From Clarkia xantiana subsp. parviflora (taxonomy: Eukaryota > Streptophyta > Magnoliopsida > Myrtales > Onagraceae): 64,000 nucleotides of DNA. The stretch covers positions 1-64,000 of the forward strand of contig JAPTYO010000038.1 in the NCBI GenBank assembly GCA_036873135.1, read 5' to 3'. Within the stretch, counting starts at the first letter, position 1, and each line of letters begins with the position of its first letter. The notes below the pieces were generated by a model. The model had not been told where the DNA came from. It was given only the letters and a program-made list of their open reading frames with translations, and did not search any database. This document shows, one piece after another, positions 1 through 11,370 of the stretch. The translations under genes were made by a program, and so were the position numbers.

Positions 1-1031
1 GAAGGAATGGGTGTGGGGGTGTTGATACCCCCTGCTTCCTTGGTAGTGTAACTGTCTTCATCCATTAGTCTATGTGTATTCCTTCCACTTTTGAGTAATA
101 TAATGTCGCATCCTTGCAAGGTGGACTAGGTGGAGGTGTATCCTCCATGTACCATATGTGTGATCTCACTCCGCTGCGTCTCTCCATGAGACTTCCCATT
201 GTAGTAGCTTTGTAATAACATGGTGTGGTACTCTATGAGTCCCTTGTTCAAATCCTTGTCTTTCTGACTGCTCCCCTGTCCTAGGAGGGATGTGTACCAA
301 GGGTTGTCATGCACGAAGGGGTTGGGACTTGTCGTGCTGTATCATGAGTAGGTGGTTGCCTTGTTGTGTTGTTGGGACGACGTCCCTTACTTTGATATTC
401 CTTAGAATTTCCTTTAGTCGTGTTCGTGGTTATACAGACTGTATGCCTATCGAGGGTATCCCTGAGGAGGTGGATGCTGAAATTCTTGTCTCCTTAGTGG
501 GTGGCTTGCTGGTCCTCCCTTAATGGGGTGTATGTCCCAGCTCCTTGATGTGTTTGGTTTTGCCTTGGAGGCACAGACTGTTGCCTTCCCTCTGGGGATG
601 GCCTGTGCTTATTTCTTTCATGACCTTCTCGCTGCCCTGTTGGGGGGGGGGGTGCGAGTGTTGTTCTTCTTCATGGTACTCCTCCTCATGTGGGTGTCGT
701 TCCTCCTATGGGCACTGCTCTGCCTGCAGATGTCGCTTCACTTGCGTATATTACGTCTCTTGCCCGTTCCTTAGTGCCTCTTTATAGACTAACAACTCTT
801 TTAATGCCTTCATGAATCTTGGAGTTATTTTTGTGCTCCTTGCTAATACATATGCCTTGGGTTAGTGGTATGAGCCTGGTGGTTATTTCCTGGCATGCCT
901 TGTGTTGGTATTCCATATGGATACTCCTGAGGGTGTGCTCCATAATGGTACCCCTGTTTGGGGTGTTGTGTATTGATATCCCTAGGATGACCCTCTCTGT
1001 TGCCCCCTTGCCCCTGTGGTCTCTGAGCCAT
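1..1031 (-). pseudogene. N-terminal gag remnant of element A (family-alpha Ty3/gypsy)
   Basis: Degenerate 5' part of a minus-strand gag that runs off the left window edge. The frame starting at 1031 opens with MAQRPQGQGG and continues with a Gln/Tyr/Pro-rich stretch (GYHYGAHPQEYPYGIPTQ) that matches the gag start of element E (ATG at 36203: MARRPHAQRG, then QGYPYGMPTQ). Beyond about 840 the homology moves between frames and meets stops, so no continuous gag survives. The capsid core, protease and pol are not visible here and would lie to the left of the window. It sits just downstream, in minus orientation, of the PBS and the 1198-1760 LTR. The gag N-terminus call is by comparison with element E and is fairly secure; function is lost. 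Confidence 0.7.
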
Positions 1032-1179
1032 GGGGGTCGTGGTAGGGGAAGACTCAGCTCTAGCTGGGCGTGATGGTCCTCCATGGTTGTTTGTCTGAGG
1101 TGCTTCCAGGTGGGCAGTTGTCTCTAAATGGTATGTAGCTCGTTATTGCTCTTTTGATAGTCAGGCTTTTTGTTCAAAA

Positions 1180-1195
1180 CCGACAGACGGCGCCA
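1180..1195 (-). other. Primer binding site of element A
   Basis: Two bases inside the LTR, the minus strand reads TGGCGCCGTCTGTCGG. A TGGCGCC start is typical of plant gypsy primer binding sites. The same motif stands at the corresponding place in B, C and D. The matching tRNA was not assigned. Confidence 0.75.
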
Positions 1196-1197
1196 AG

Positions 1198-1760
1198 TGT
1201 TAGGTTATAAAGTCTGAGTCAACGGATTGCTAACTTAGAATTTATCTCCCACTAATATGATGTCGGGTTCTGTGCTTCTCGGGGTCTGTCATTCTGCTTC
1301 CTACTCTTCCACTTCCTTGTCTCTCTGCTCCTCGCTACCCTGCAAGAAGGGCAGTATCAAGCACGGAGGGGGGTGGGGGTGGTTCTTGATGAACCCTCCC
1401 GATGCTTAATTCAGAACGTCGCTTTTAGAGAGATAAAGCTAGATAGAAGTCAGAGCTAAATTGCCCAAGTAATCAAGATGTTCAAATGAATGGTGGAGAG
1501 GTTGTATTTATAGGCAACGGTGTCATTAAGGTGGCTTAATGACATCGTTAACCTTTAAACACAAGGGGAGATTGGGTGTGGCCACCCGATCTCACCTAGG
1601 TGAGCTCGATGTACGGCCCGGGCGAGTATTTTCGCCTCGTCCGGACCGTTGGTATTTCGGCGGGTGTTCGGGTCAAAGTTTCGATTTATAATCGTTAACG
1701 GGGTGATAAAAATAATACGATCTACAAGTCAACGGGTTCAAATTTGGCGTATATCCATCA
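1198..1760 (-). mobile_element. 5' LTR of element A (family alpha)
   Basis: 563-bp LTR with TG..CA ends: the plus strand starts TGTTAGGTTATAA and ends TATATCCATCA, so in element orientation it begins TGATGGATATACG. It aligns along its length with the LTRs at 9008-9694, 27240-27959 and 36464-37219. A minus-strand TATA box (TATAAATA) lies near 1507-1514. A hairpin, agattgggtg-tggc-cacccgatct, lies at 1569-1592. The gag and PBS to its left show that this is the 5' LTR of a minus-strand element. The outside flank begins gataa; the partner LTR is outside the window, so the TSD cannot be tested. Confidence 0.85.
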
Positions 1761-4270
1761 GATAACACAAAATCTTCATGTAAGAAAATATCAGTTGTTA
1801 ATGCACCTATGAATTAAAATGGAATCAGAACACAAAGTACTCTACCAAACAACCAACTACAACATAAGTTTAATGAGGTCGTATTAATGCACAAATCGAG
1901 AAAAGTAAGAAGCATAAATCAAATTGTATACATTCCATCTTAACAACACAAACAATTAGCAAAATCAAGCATACTGCATATCTAAGAAGCATTGGTGGTG
2001 CATCACATATTCATACAAATCCAGAAGAAATCAAAAGTAAATAGGTATCCATATCAGATGACCTCCATGCTTAAGCACAATCACAGTTCTAGCTCTAATA
2101 ATCAAGGAACGTATTGTTCATATACTTACTCCTATCAGCAAGAATCATCTTCTTTAGCTCTTGTTGATGGCAGTGAATCTGTACTTCAATCGACACCGAA
2201 GAGGCAGCTCTGCACAACTCAACTTTCTGCCTTATCTTGATTTGAGGAGCTAGAACTATAAAATAATTTTCAGAAATTTCATGAGAGACATGTAATAAGT
2301 TAATAGCCACATAAAGAAGAATAGTCATACAATCATTAGAGAGGTATGTTTTGTATGCATTCACGCTGAAAAATGTTGTCAAATTGTAAAAAAGAAAAAT
2401 ATTAGTTGAAACATGATCAATTTCAACCTTGTAACAACTGCACTCTACCTTGATATATTCAATAAAAATAATACGAATTGTAAGAAAAGAGAGATTCCTG
2501 CATAATCACAAAATCCACATCTTTACAGCAAAATAATGATGAAACCCTCATCCTACATTGATGGCCCATCCTCTCTCCTTTGCAAGGTTTGACTTTCAAG
2601 CAGGTCAAGAACTTGAAAAGTTCAGTATTAGTTCTAAAGAAGATGCTTGAGGTGGTGATGAATTTAAAAGTTTGTACCTCAAAGTATGTGGACTAAGAAG
2701 GAAAATGAAAAAAAATCACTTACACTGCACATCTCCAACTATGAGAGGCAAAACGTTAAAATATGCGAAGTCAATGAATACAATAAAATGTAAGCCATAG
2801 TGCATGAATAGAGCAATACATGTAACCAAAAAATTAATTTAAGAGGTTGGTATGAGAATCAAAAGTATATGTACCTGGAAAAAAGGGTGTCTGTGGACGT
2901 AGTGATTATTATTAATATGTTGTAAATAGAGAAGGAGCAACAGGATAAAGCCCCCGAGCATGACAATGTAAGACTTCTAAATACGATGAAAGGATCAAAT
3001 AATTTCCCCTGCAATTAAAATTTATATTAATCAAAATACAAAATTTCAAACACTAATAGAGACAAAACGATTATAGGAAGCATGCGCCGAAAGATACGTT
3101 CTCCGGATAAAAGAAAATGCAAATAAATATAAGAATTAAGCAATTAAACATAAGAGTTAACACTAAGAAGACATTTAGAAGATTCAAGTAACCCCAATAG
3201 ACGATATGAACCTGCAAGAGCAAGTTCAAACCAGAATATGCAAGTTAAAACCAGAATTTGCAAGACTTGGACCTGAATTTTCTTTCACAGTGCGAAATTC
3301 AACAAAACAACATAAACCAACATCGAATGCCTACTGAATCGACAACCTGTCGAATCAATCCAAAGTAGAGAGTAATTTATGCCTAGAATAATATTAATTG
3401 GAAGGAAGTAAACTAACCTGCAGTATTCAAGATCTTGGGGTGCAGGTGTGTGCAACAAACCACAAACTTCAAGATATGTAAACATATTACTAATAATAAT
3501 ATATGAAAAACCTAAAAAAATCGAAAAACTCTTGGACCAAAAAGAGGTATCCTCCACTTTAAGTGCATTTAGGTAGATTTGATCCCTTTGTCCCTAAAAA
3601 GAAATGAATTGAAAGAAAGAGTTGACCTTAAACTGGAGCCACCTCAACCAGAGCTGCAACCACTGCAGTCCACGCCAGTCGCCAGCCGCCGTCCACAACA
3701 GCCATCACAACCACCAGCGAGGGTTTCGCCGCCACAACAACTGCCGGCCAAAACAGCCGCTACCACCACCGCCGAAGCTTTCTTCGCTGTCTCCGCTACC
3801 ATCGTCAACTGGAGCCACCCCCAACTGCTTCAACAACCGTAATTAAGATCAGAGCCCGGATATGAGAAATTTGTACAGTTTGATTCACTGATGAGAAATC
3901 CGAAAAAAAAAATTGATCAAAAAAATTAGAAATCAATTACCTTTACTGCTAGGATTGGGTTTGAAACTCAACCGCGGCCGACCAGAGTTGAGAGAGAGAT
4001 GCTACGAAACCTGAAGATCTGACAGACGACGCAAGGCCACCGGTGACGGCAGGATGCAATTGACAAATCAGGGGAGGCGCGAGGAAACCGGAGGGAAGCC
4101 GTTCATAGCAATCTGAAACTACTCTCTTTCAGTAAAAATAATTGATTGATCTGAAGAAGCAGTTTCTTAGGAGGATTGAAACGTGTACTGAAATCAGAAC
4201 GTGGAGTGGAAAACGGAGGTGAGAGATGGTGCGGTGTAGCGATGGAGGTCCAGTGATAAACTTGTTGAGT
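1761..4270. other. Low-coding host-like region, possible decayed minus-strand transcription unit
   Basis: AT-rich DNA without a convincing long ORF. The segment 3580-4270 is GC-richer. Read on the minus strand it looks like a transcript 5' region: pyrimidine-rich leader, then a plausible splice donor (AAAG then GTAATT near 3942). Short frames such as 2095-2382 (-), 3285-3557 (-) and the Pro-rich 3579-3842 (+) show no recognisable domain. It may be the 5' end of a decayed host gene, but this is only a possibility. Confidence 0.3.
3644..3802 (-). CDS. Small Cys/Gly-rich ORF, unrecognised
   Basis: A 52-codon minus-strand ORF starting MVAETAKKASAVVVAAVLAG. A hydrophobic Ala/Val stretch is followed by a Gly/Cys-rich tail with Cys pairs. 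The composition resembles a short secreted or membrane-anchored peptide, but the same GC-rich, GGC/GTG-biased sequence could produce it by chance. It sits inside the possible minus-strand transcription unit described for 1761-4270. No family is recognised. Confidence 0.15.
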   Translation of the reverse strand: MVAETAKKASAVVVAAVLAGSCCGGETLAGGCDGCCGRRLATGVDCSGCSSG

Positions 4271-4609
4271 GAGAACCTTTCTTAAATGACAAATTTAACC
4301 CTTCATTATTTAATAGTATTAAATTTTTGAGGGATTTTTTGGAACTTAGAATTAGGAAGTTACAAAACTCACTTCAACTTTAATAATAGTATAGATATAT
4401 ATATATGTATAGTGTGTTTTTTTTAATCAATAACATACCATATATTAGAAACCATGCATAAGGAAAAACAACCAAGGGTTTGTCACTACATTTCCCTTAC
4501 AAAAGAAGGGAGATCAGGGGCAAACTAGCATCCAGTTACATCAGCCGTAGCTGCAGTAGAAACTACAACATGTGCTAATTCAACCCGTGCTCTGGGAACA
4601 AAGTAAACA

Positions 4610-4784
4610 ATAGTTCTACTCTTGTATTATCATTGGGGTCGGATCGATCATACTCTTGTATAATCCTCGGAGTGATCTTAATCATTACATTGTATTACCC
4701 ACATAGTTGAGCTGGTCGTATCACTGTATCATTCAAAGGACGACAGCACGCACGCGCATAGCGCGAGCAGGTATCTAGTATATA
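4610..4784. mobile_element. Truncated foldback MITE end
   Basis: Resembles one arm of the complete MITE at 4801-5247: 'ctcttgtattatcattgggg', 'ttgtattac', then a CG-rich terminus (gcgcgagcaggtatctagta) like that element's right end. It lies only about 16 bp from the complete copy. The opposite arm is missing. Confidence 0.55.
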
Positions 4785-4800
4785 TATACGTGTTATGTTA

Positions 4801-5247
4801 TACTAGATACCTACTCGCGCTACGCGCGTGGCGCTGTTGTCCTTTAGATGATATAAAGACATGGTCGGGTTGACTTCGAGAATGATATAAGAGTATGACC
4901 AACTCCGATGATAATATATTAGAGTAGACTCTTATTATAAAATTAATTTAAATTATGTAACATAATATTATTTAAAAATATTAAAATAAAATGCTTGAGG
5001 GACCGTGAGCAAACACGCCCATTAAAGGGTTAGAGGTCCCTCGAGCGTTCAGTTTTAAGATTTTTATAAATTTTATTATATACTATTATGTTACATAATT
5101 TAAATTTATTTTCTAATAAGAGTCTACTATTGTATTATCATTGGAGTTGGGTCATATTTTTGTATCATTCTCGAAGTCAGTCTGATCATGTCTTTGTATC
5201 ATCAAAACGAAAAAGCGCGCACACGTAGCACGGGCAAGTATCTAGTA
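4801..5247. mobile_element. Foldback MITE with about 190-bp terminal inverted repeats
   Basis: About 447 bp. The left end (tactagatacctactcgcgc) is the inverse of the right end (cgggcaagtatctagta), and complementarity continues inwards through the tcttttagatgat/atcatcaaaacga-like, ataagagtatgacc/ggtcatatttttgtat and attatgtaacataat segments. TA flanks it on both sides (4799-4800 and 5248-5249). There is no coding capacity. The superfamily is not assigned; TA target preference would fit a Tc1/mariner-type element. Confidence 0.7.
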
Positions 5248-5285
5248 TATTATTATTATTATTATTATTATATTTATATATATAT
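5248..5285. repeat. TTA/TA microsatellite
   Basis: Simple (TTA)n tract followed by a TATA-rich tract directly abutting the MITE right end. Confidence 0.85.
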
Positions 5286-6465
5286 TATATAATGGCTGAA
5301 GCCATTTAAGAAACCGTCAAATTCTGATTGCTCCAACCGTTCTTAATAATATCAGATGATATTAATTTAACATAAGGTTAATTTAATCCTAACAACTCTT
5401 ATCTCTCTTTCTCTCCAATCTTTTACAATCTACGCTCCATCTTTCTCGTTATTTCTCAGCCTTATCCTTCTCCCCCACACTTTCTCAATCTATTCTCCAC
5501 TATCTTTTCGAAACTGCTGCATTTTAATTGGAACTAAATTCCAATCTCTCTCTCCTAACGATCGATGGAGAAGACCGTGGTCGTGACAGATTTTGGGTGT
5601 GGGCGTGTGGCCGCTCCAACGTAGCGCCTGGTATTTCTCTATCAGTTCCGCTGACCAGCGGCGATGACCGTTGATCTTCTTTTACAAATCCAGCAACAGC
5701 AACTCCAAAGTAAGTAATGTTCTTAATTTTTTTATTTTTTTTATTCGTGTAGGGTTATTGTTTAGGGATCACAAATAAATTTCCAGATCTTAACAATGGT
5801 AGAGGTTATGCTCGATCATGAACCTCATTGATAAAGGTAGTCTTTTTAAGGTTTGAAGTTTTTTTCCTATTACTAAATTCAACTAGTTCGCTTAATTTTC
5901 ATTTTACAAATTTCATTGCTATTATACAAATCATGTTATCACCGCCCCTGTCTATTAAAAAAATGATTTCTTCATTTAGACAGGTGAATCGAACTTGATT
6001 AAGTCTCTCTTATCGCTCTAGATCCTTGCTATCTCTCGTTATATCCAAGGTTTCTTTGCAATCTTTCTCAATTAGTGATTTTCACACAGTTGATAAACTC
6101 TTTCAATAATGTACGAATAATGTAGGTATTTCATATTAGGTATTTTCTCTCGCTAACTGCATAAAGTTATTCCACTATTCTTTTTTAATGATAGGCATCT
6201 CTAACTTTCAATTGTTTATGAATCAGGTGCGGGCGGCAATTTTGTATTCTCTAGCCATCTTTTAACCTTTGGTCCTCTGTTATTAGTAGAGATAATTTAA
6301 ATTTAATAACTGGGTCATGGACAAAAACGTGTTCAAAATCCATCTTTTAACCTTTTGATTCTTTTTGTTCAAAATCTATGATCTTGATGTTGCAGATTAC
6401 TTTGCATGTTACTGATTTGTTATGGTGGTTAAGGTGGCGATTAGCTCTAGCAGTGGCGTAGTTCC
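5286..6465. other. Host-like non-coding region, possible gene 5' end
   Basis: A pyrimidine-rich leader (CTCTC stretches at 5398-5560) resembles a plant 5' UTR. ATG at 5663 opens a 15-codon frame (MTVDLLLQIQQQQLQ) that runs into a good splice donor, GTAAGT, at 5710. Downstream is T-rich, intron-like DNA, and the copia-like LTR interrupts it at 6466. No complete gene can be assembled. Confidence 0.25.
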
Positions 6466-7039
6466 TGTTGGATTACGGGGACGTAATACTACTGAATGCT
6501 AAATGTGTACATGCAAGTAAACTAACTACGCAGCGGAATAATGTACACATACCTCAATAGCTTTCCTGCCCAAGAACGATGTGGAGGGAGTTCTGATCCT
6601 CCGGTCGGAACCCGTACAAGTTCTTCGTTAGAACAAGTCCTACGCGGTATAAGCTCCACAGCAAATCCTCTGATCGATTCTTCAACGGGGACACAACCTC
6701 GGACTGAGATGTGGTGTGCCGAAATCACTACTAAGGGGGTGAGAGGGTTTCTCTCAAGTTCCTCAATGGAGGAACTTATTAATTACTTGATGTATAAAAC
6801 CCTTAGAAGACCCCCTATATATAGGATTGGTGGAGTGGCCAAAAGTCCATTCCAACCAATGTGGTACCATGGTTCGGCCGGCCACACATTAAGGGAGGGA
6901 GGCCCAATTTTGGGCCTCCCATGTCAATTAGGAATTAGGTCAAGCCTAATTAAATTGTGACATTTACCCAATTATCTTAGGTAATATCCTTAATATTAAC
7001 AAGCTACCATTTACGGCGCCACTTCACCACATGCTAACA
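6466..7039 (-). mobile_element. 3' LTR of a copia-like element (family gamma, copy 1)
   Basis: 574-bp LTR whose plus strand begins TGTTGGATTACGGGG and ends CATGCTAACA. In element orientation it starts TGTTAGCATG and ends TAATCCAACA. Homologous LTRs lie at 14047-14622 (complete) and 10960-11370 (partial). The purine tract ggcgagtgggagt borders it on the minus strand, as expected of a PPT beside a 3' LTR. The gag to its right is on the same strand. Confidence 0.75.
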
Positions 7040-7284
7040 ACTCCCACTCGCCGGAATGGGAGGGTGCCTGTTAATGTATTGTCATCCAATAACATCAACT
7101 TCTCAGTCTTCAGTTATTGTCTCCGTCTCCGAATAGTTCATACGAGGTTCGTCGTGCGACCGGCGGATACGACGGGCATCGTGCTACTCATCTGTTAGGA
7201 GTATTGTTGCGCCCGCAGAACGTTTATTCCTTGTCGTAAATCAATCCTGTTAAAAACAAAATATGTACCACATTGGATCCTTGG
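7040..7284 (-). other. 3' internal sequence of gamma copy 1
   Basis: Non-coding tail between gag and the PPT. It is shared with 14623-14900 (same strand) and, inverted, with 13560-13865: for example cgtgcgaccggcggatacga against cgtgcgaccggaggacacga. Confidence 0.7.
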
Positions 7285-7830
7285 TCAACTGACAATTCTC
7301 CAATTGCCCAGTTTCCACATAGGAATACTTCTCCAGGGCATCCGTACATAGGAATACTTCGGGAGAATCCCGATTATGGCCTGAATTTTATCCCATTCAG
7401 CCATCTGACTGTCGTCTTCCAATGGCTTGAATAGGCGAAGGAGGTCATATACTTTTTCAAGTACACTCTTACTGTTGTTGTTCAGACAGGTTTCTAGTGT
7501 CGGTATAAGTGGGTGCAGTGTGACTCCCATCCCACTTCCATATTTCAGAAAGAGGGCATCCCAGATGTCCTTCGTCGTCAGGTCATCCTTATAACGGACA
7601 TAGAAATCTTCTGACATTTCTGACAGTATGAGCTCCTTTGCTTTCTTGTCATCTTGCTCCCACTTAAAGTGGGCAAATGGAAAATCCTTGGTGAGTCCGA
7701 CACTTGGACAATTCATGGTTATTTGTATGTGGTCACACAGACCCCGTGCTTCGAAAATCGTAATGACGCGTTTACTCCACGAGTTATAGTTCGTCTCAAC
7801 TAATAGCTCAGATTCATATGATAATGCCAT
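7285..7830 (-). pseudogene. Copia-like gag, internally deleted (gamma copy 1)
   Basis: 181-aa frame starting MALSYESELLVETNYNSW. It has features of the plant copia gag (UBN2-type) fold: ETNYNSWSKRV near residues 12-22, a W-E-Q-D-D-K-K-A-K-E block near 57-66 and IWDALFLKYG near 88-97. Normal gag proteins of this kind continue for 100 or more residues to a CCHC zinc knuckle. Here the frame instead runs into sequence (MPWRSIPMWKLGNW) that in gamma copy 4 belongs to the 3' internal region (14869-14935). Pol is therefore deleted and gag joined directly to the element tail. A truncated protein could be made, but no pol genes remain in this copy. Confidence 0.7.
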
Positions 7831-9007
7831 CTATTCATTGATAACAACTCAAGGTTGGGTAGACAATAACATTTTGACAGAATTGCAAACATCGAATTAT
7901 CTATTAAGATGGAATACGACGAATAGTGATCCTTCAGTCACTAGACCAAACCACCGACCTTCAGTAAACCGAGGAAGGGGGTGTCGTGAAAGAATTTACA
8001 CTATCGTCGTGTTCAATCTAATAGATCAGTCTTTTGAAAACGTTATTCTATTTCAAATTACCAGAACAGGAGTTTTCAAATAAGCATACCCAATCTTAGC
8101 TTTTCCAAGGCACTTATAATTTTGTAAAATTGTCCGATATTTTATGCATATTTATAATTATACTACGCTTATTAAATCACCCATGCCATAAACATCAAAC
8201 AAAACATGCTTACGCGTCATGCGTCTAATGTTCCTAGCATATATAATTCTACGTAAAGTAAATTATCACATGCTTACTATCATGAACATCCTAGCATACA
8301 CATCAAAACATGCAACATCCGCACACATCATGCATAATTGGCAACTGGAATTTTCGGTTTTATAAAACGCTTTTGAAAATATTAGGGGCTGTTTTGCAAT
8401 TCATGCTTACAATCAAACATGCGAATTTCTAGACATGGATTCTAGGCACTTTCAATCAGCATAGCATGTCTATCCTATTGCGCAAACCATATATTTAAAT
8501 CCCAGAGCTCAATGTTCGCAATATAATATCAAGCTAGCTTGACTAGGTCAAGACGACAGTTCTAATTATATCAAAATATATGATGCAGAAAGTAAACAAT
8601 TGCAAATCAGCCCACTAATTTAGTCCAGTCCCAACACATGCAAGTCCGAGATCCATCCCCATAATCGAAACCAGGCATTAGGGTTTTAATTGAAAACGTG
8701 TATTAAAACACGAACCCTAAGAGCACAGTTTAAGCTAATTTTAAAGTTCGAAAACATCTTGGATTTTAAAATTTGATATCATATTTTGTTGAATAATTTA
8801 AAATTTCTGAAAATTTTACAGTGGTTCAGTCCAAAATTTAAAATCCGGTTCGATTCGGTCCGATTTTAAAAATCCTGGTTTGGTCTGAAATAGTTAAATA
8901 AAATAGATTGTGGTTCGGTTTAACACTCAAACCCGGTTAGGTTAGGTTCAATTTAGTTACTATGGTCCGATCTGACCCAACCCAATGAAGAAAACCCGGG
9001 TTGGTTT
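7831..9007 (-). other. 5' leader of gamma copy 1 and adjoining non-coding DNA
   Basis: Upstream of gag. The stretch to about 8490 is shared with 11715-12370 and 25441-26133: agacaataacattttga, tctattaagatgga, atagatcagtct and tagacatg blocks occur in the same order. No matching 5' LTR follows. 8490-9007 is AT-rich with a 'ggttcggtt' type low-complexity segment and no ORF. Confidence 0.6.
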
Positions 9008-9694
9008 TGTTAGGTTATAAGGTCCGAGTCAACGGATTACTGACTTAGAGCTTATCTCCCACTAAGATGGATCGGGTTCTCTGTGCTTCGGAGTGGTCGC
9101 TCTGCTCTGTAGCCTTCGGCTTCCTTCTCGGGACCCTGCACAAGGGGCAGTATCAAGCACGGAGAGGGGGGCTGGTGCTTGATGAGCCCTCTCCGAAGCC
9201 TAAGTCAGTACGTCTCCTTAGAGAGAGAAAGTATAAAGTCTAGAGAGAAGCTAGAGCTAAGATTGCATAAGTTGCCAAAATGATCAAATGAGTGGTGAAA
9301 GGGTTGTATTTATAGGCAACGATGTCATTAAGGTGGCTTAATGACATCGTTAACCTCTAAAAACAATTAATCAGTCCTTAATCACACAGTTAAAACCTTA
9401 AAGCATGGAGAGGTTGGCGGAAATAATCTAAGTGAGGAAGTCGGGAAACGGTGCCAGGACCCTTCGGGGCGGAGTGAAAATCCGACCCCTAAGGGTAGGG
9501 GAGATCGGGTGTGGCCACCCGATCTCACCTAGGTGAGTTCGATGCGCGGCCCGGACGAGTATTTTTGCCTCGTCCGGACCATTGGTGTTTCGGCGGGGTG
9601 TTCGGGTCAAAGTTTCGATTTATAATCATTAACGGGGTGATAAAAACAATACGATTTGCAAGTCAACGGGTTCAAATTGGGCGTATATCCATTA
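9008..9694 (-). mobile_element. 3' LTR of element F (family alpha)
   Basis: 687-bp LTR with TGTTAGGTTATAA at its left end and TATATCCATTA at its right end. To its right the minus strand reads CTCGGGGGCATG, a typical polypurine tract, so this is the 3' LTR of a minus-strand element whose body lies to the right. The same PPT borders 27240-27959. The LTR hairpin is at 9502-9525 and is a perfect 10-bp stem with a TGGC loop. Confidence 0.85.
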
Positions 9695-10960
9695 CATGCC
9701 CCCGAGTCAACCAATGGCCTGACCCTTGATTGACTCTATTTTAGGATGGTATGACACGCGCAATTTGAAAATGGAATTTTACCTTTTGTCGGAATCCTTA
9801 CTTACCCATGGGTGTATGTCTCTGACCCTGCCCCCTGTCTTATAAGATAGAGGAATTGCAAACGTCAGAATAGCACGGACACGTGTCCTAGCACGTGCCC
9901 GTCTGAGATGGAAATAATAAATCCAATACAGTCACGAGCTTATACTCGGAAAATATGCATATGTATGGAGATGCAACATGAACACGGTTAAGTGAATTCA
10001 TGCTTCGATTTCGTGACGGGGTAAGCCTATGTGGGGAAAAATTTCAATTTTGGTCCAAATTTTTTTCTAAGTATGGGATACTAAAAAATATGCTCATAGG
10101 GTGTTAACTAGGATAGTAATACTCCTAACCTTAGTTAAAAAAGGAGAAGATAGTAGTTTTCTATCCAAGCCCTTAGATCTCATTTTAATCAATGGAGGGT
10201 TGAGATTATATCATCTAAAAAACCCTACACCCTTCTCATTATAAGGAGGAGTTAAGAAAATTACCTCATTTGAAAAAAGTTGTCATCTTTTCTTCACTTT
10301 CCCACACTTGGAGGCCAAGGGAGAAAATTCAGCACACCAAGGGAGGGGGGCTGGCCGGAATTTCCAAGACCAGAATTCCGACCAGCCACGAACGGAACAG
10401 CGGCGAGGGGAGGACCATCGGAGGGCGAAAGCGGTGCGGGGAAGAACATCGGAAGGCGACGGAGCAATCCCGGCGGACAGCACGGGCACGGCGGCGCCAG
10501 GCGGGGCCATTTCCGGAGACGGCGAAGCCGACTTCCTCTCCGACCGGCGAAGGCGAGATCATCGGAACACCCCTCCGGTGCAGCTCCGGTGACAGGCGGC
10601 TAGCTGCGGCGGACCGCCTTCTCCGGCGACGGCGAAGGCTCGATTCCGGGCCTATTCTCCATATCGGGTCCGGATTTCCAAAGGTCCAATATTTTCCTTT
10701 CCGTTAAAACATGAAATGTCGATACTTGAATTGCCGATATTTGATTGCCGATGCTTGATTGCCGATGTTTGATATGTGATGATCGTTTGGGTTTTTGATT
10801 CGTGATTGCCGTAAATAGCCGTTTTCCCGGAGATAGTTTTTTGCCCGTTTAAACTATTCCCGCTTGAATTTGACGTTGTGATGTCATTTGCATGTTGGTT
10901 TCCGTTGAAGGGCATAATCGTAATTTTGCTTGGGAGTCGGTTTTTGACCCAAGTAAAACG
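9695..10960 (-). other. 3' internal region of element F, truncated
   Basis: Homologous to 27960-29210 of element E (cccccgagtcaaccaatggc, then cattataaggaggagttaag, then the GC-rich block at 10320-10640, then cataatcgtaatttt). It ends abruptly near 10960, where copia-like gamma LTR sequence begins. The GC-rich block has overlapping ORFs on both strands (10270-10707 + is the longest), none with a recognised domain. The aORF body, gag and the 5' LTR of F are missing. Confidence 0.65.
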
Positions 10961-11370
10961 TGCAAGTTCTTTGTTAAAAGAAGTCCCACGTGATATAGCT
11001 CCACAACAAGACCTCTGATCGATTCTTCAACGGAGATGAACCTCAGACCAAGATATGATGAACCCAAAATTTATACTAAGGGTGAACTAGTTTTCTCAAT
11101 GGAGAAAACATGTTCTTAGGAATGAATTGAGTGAGTAAAACCTTAGCAGGCACCCCTATATATAGGTGTGGTGGAGTTGCCAAAAGGCAACTCCAACCTA
11201 TGTGGTATAGGGGGCCGGCCGAACTATGCATAAAACGGGGTTGGGCCTCCCTTGTCAATTACTAATTGGATTTGGCCCAATTAGCCCAAATTGACAATTA
11301 TCTAATTAACATAGGTAATTACCCTAAATTAACGGGCTCCTAATACGGCGCCACGCCACCATATGCTAAC
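10961..11370 (-). mobile_element. Partial gamma LTR (copy 2)
   Basis: Matches the inner two thirds of the 6466-7039 LTR: gatatagctccacaacaagacctctgatcgattcttcaacgg-type sequence, the cctatatataggtgtggtggagt segment and the terminal cggcgcca..catatgctaaca. The outer end is missing where it meets element F. Its terminal CTAACA is followed directly by gag sequence, with no PPT or tail. Confidence 0.65.

Noticed and set aside
3579..3842. Pro/Gln-rich plus-strand ORF
   Set aside because: Low complexity, no domain, and better explained by a GC-rich leader read on the other strand.
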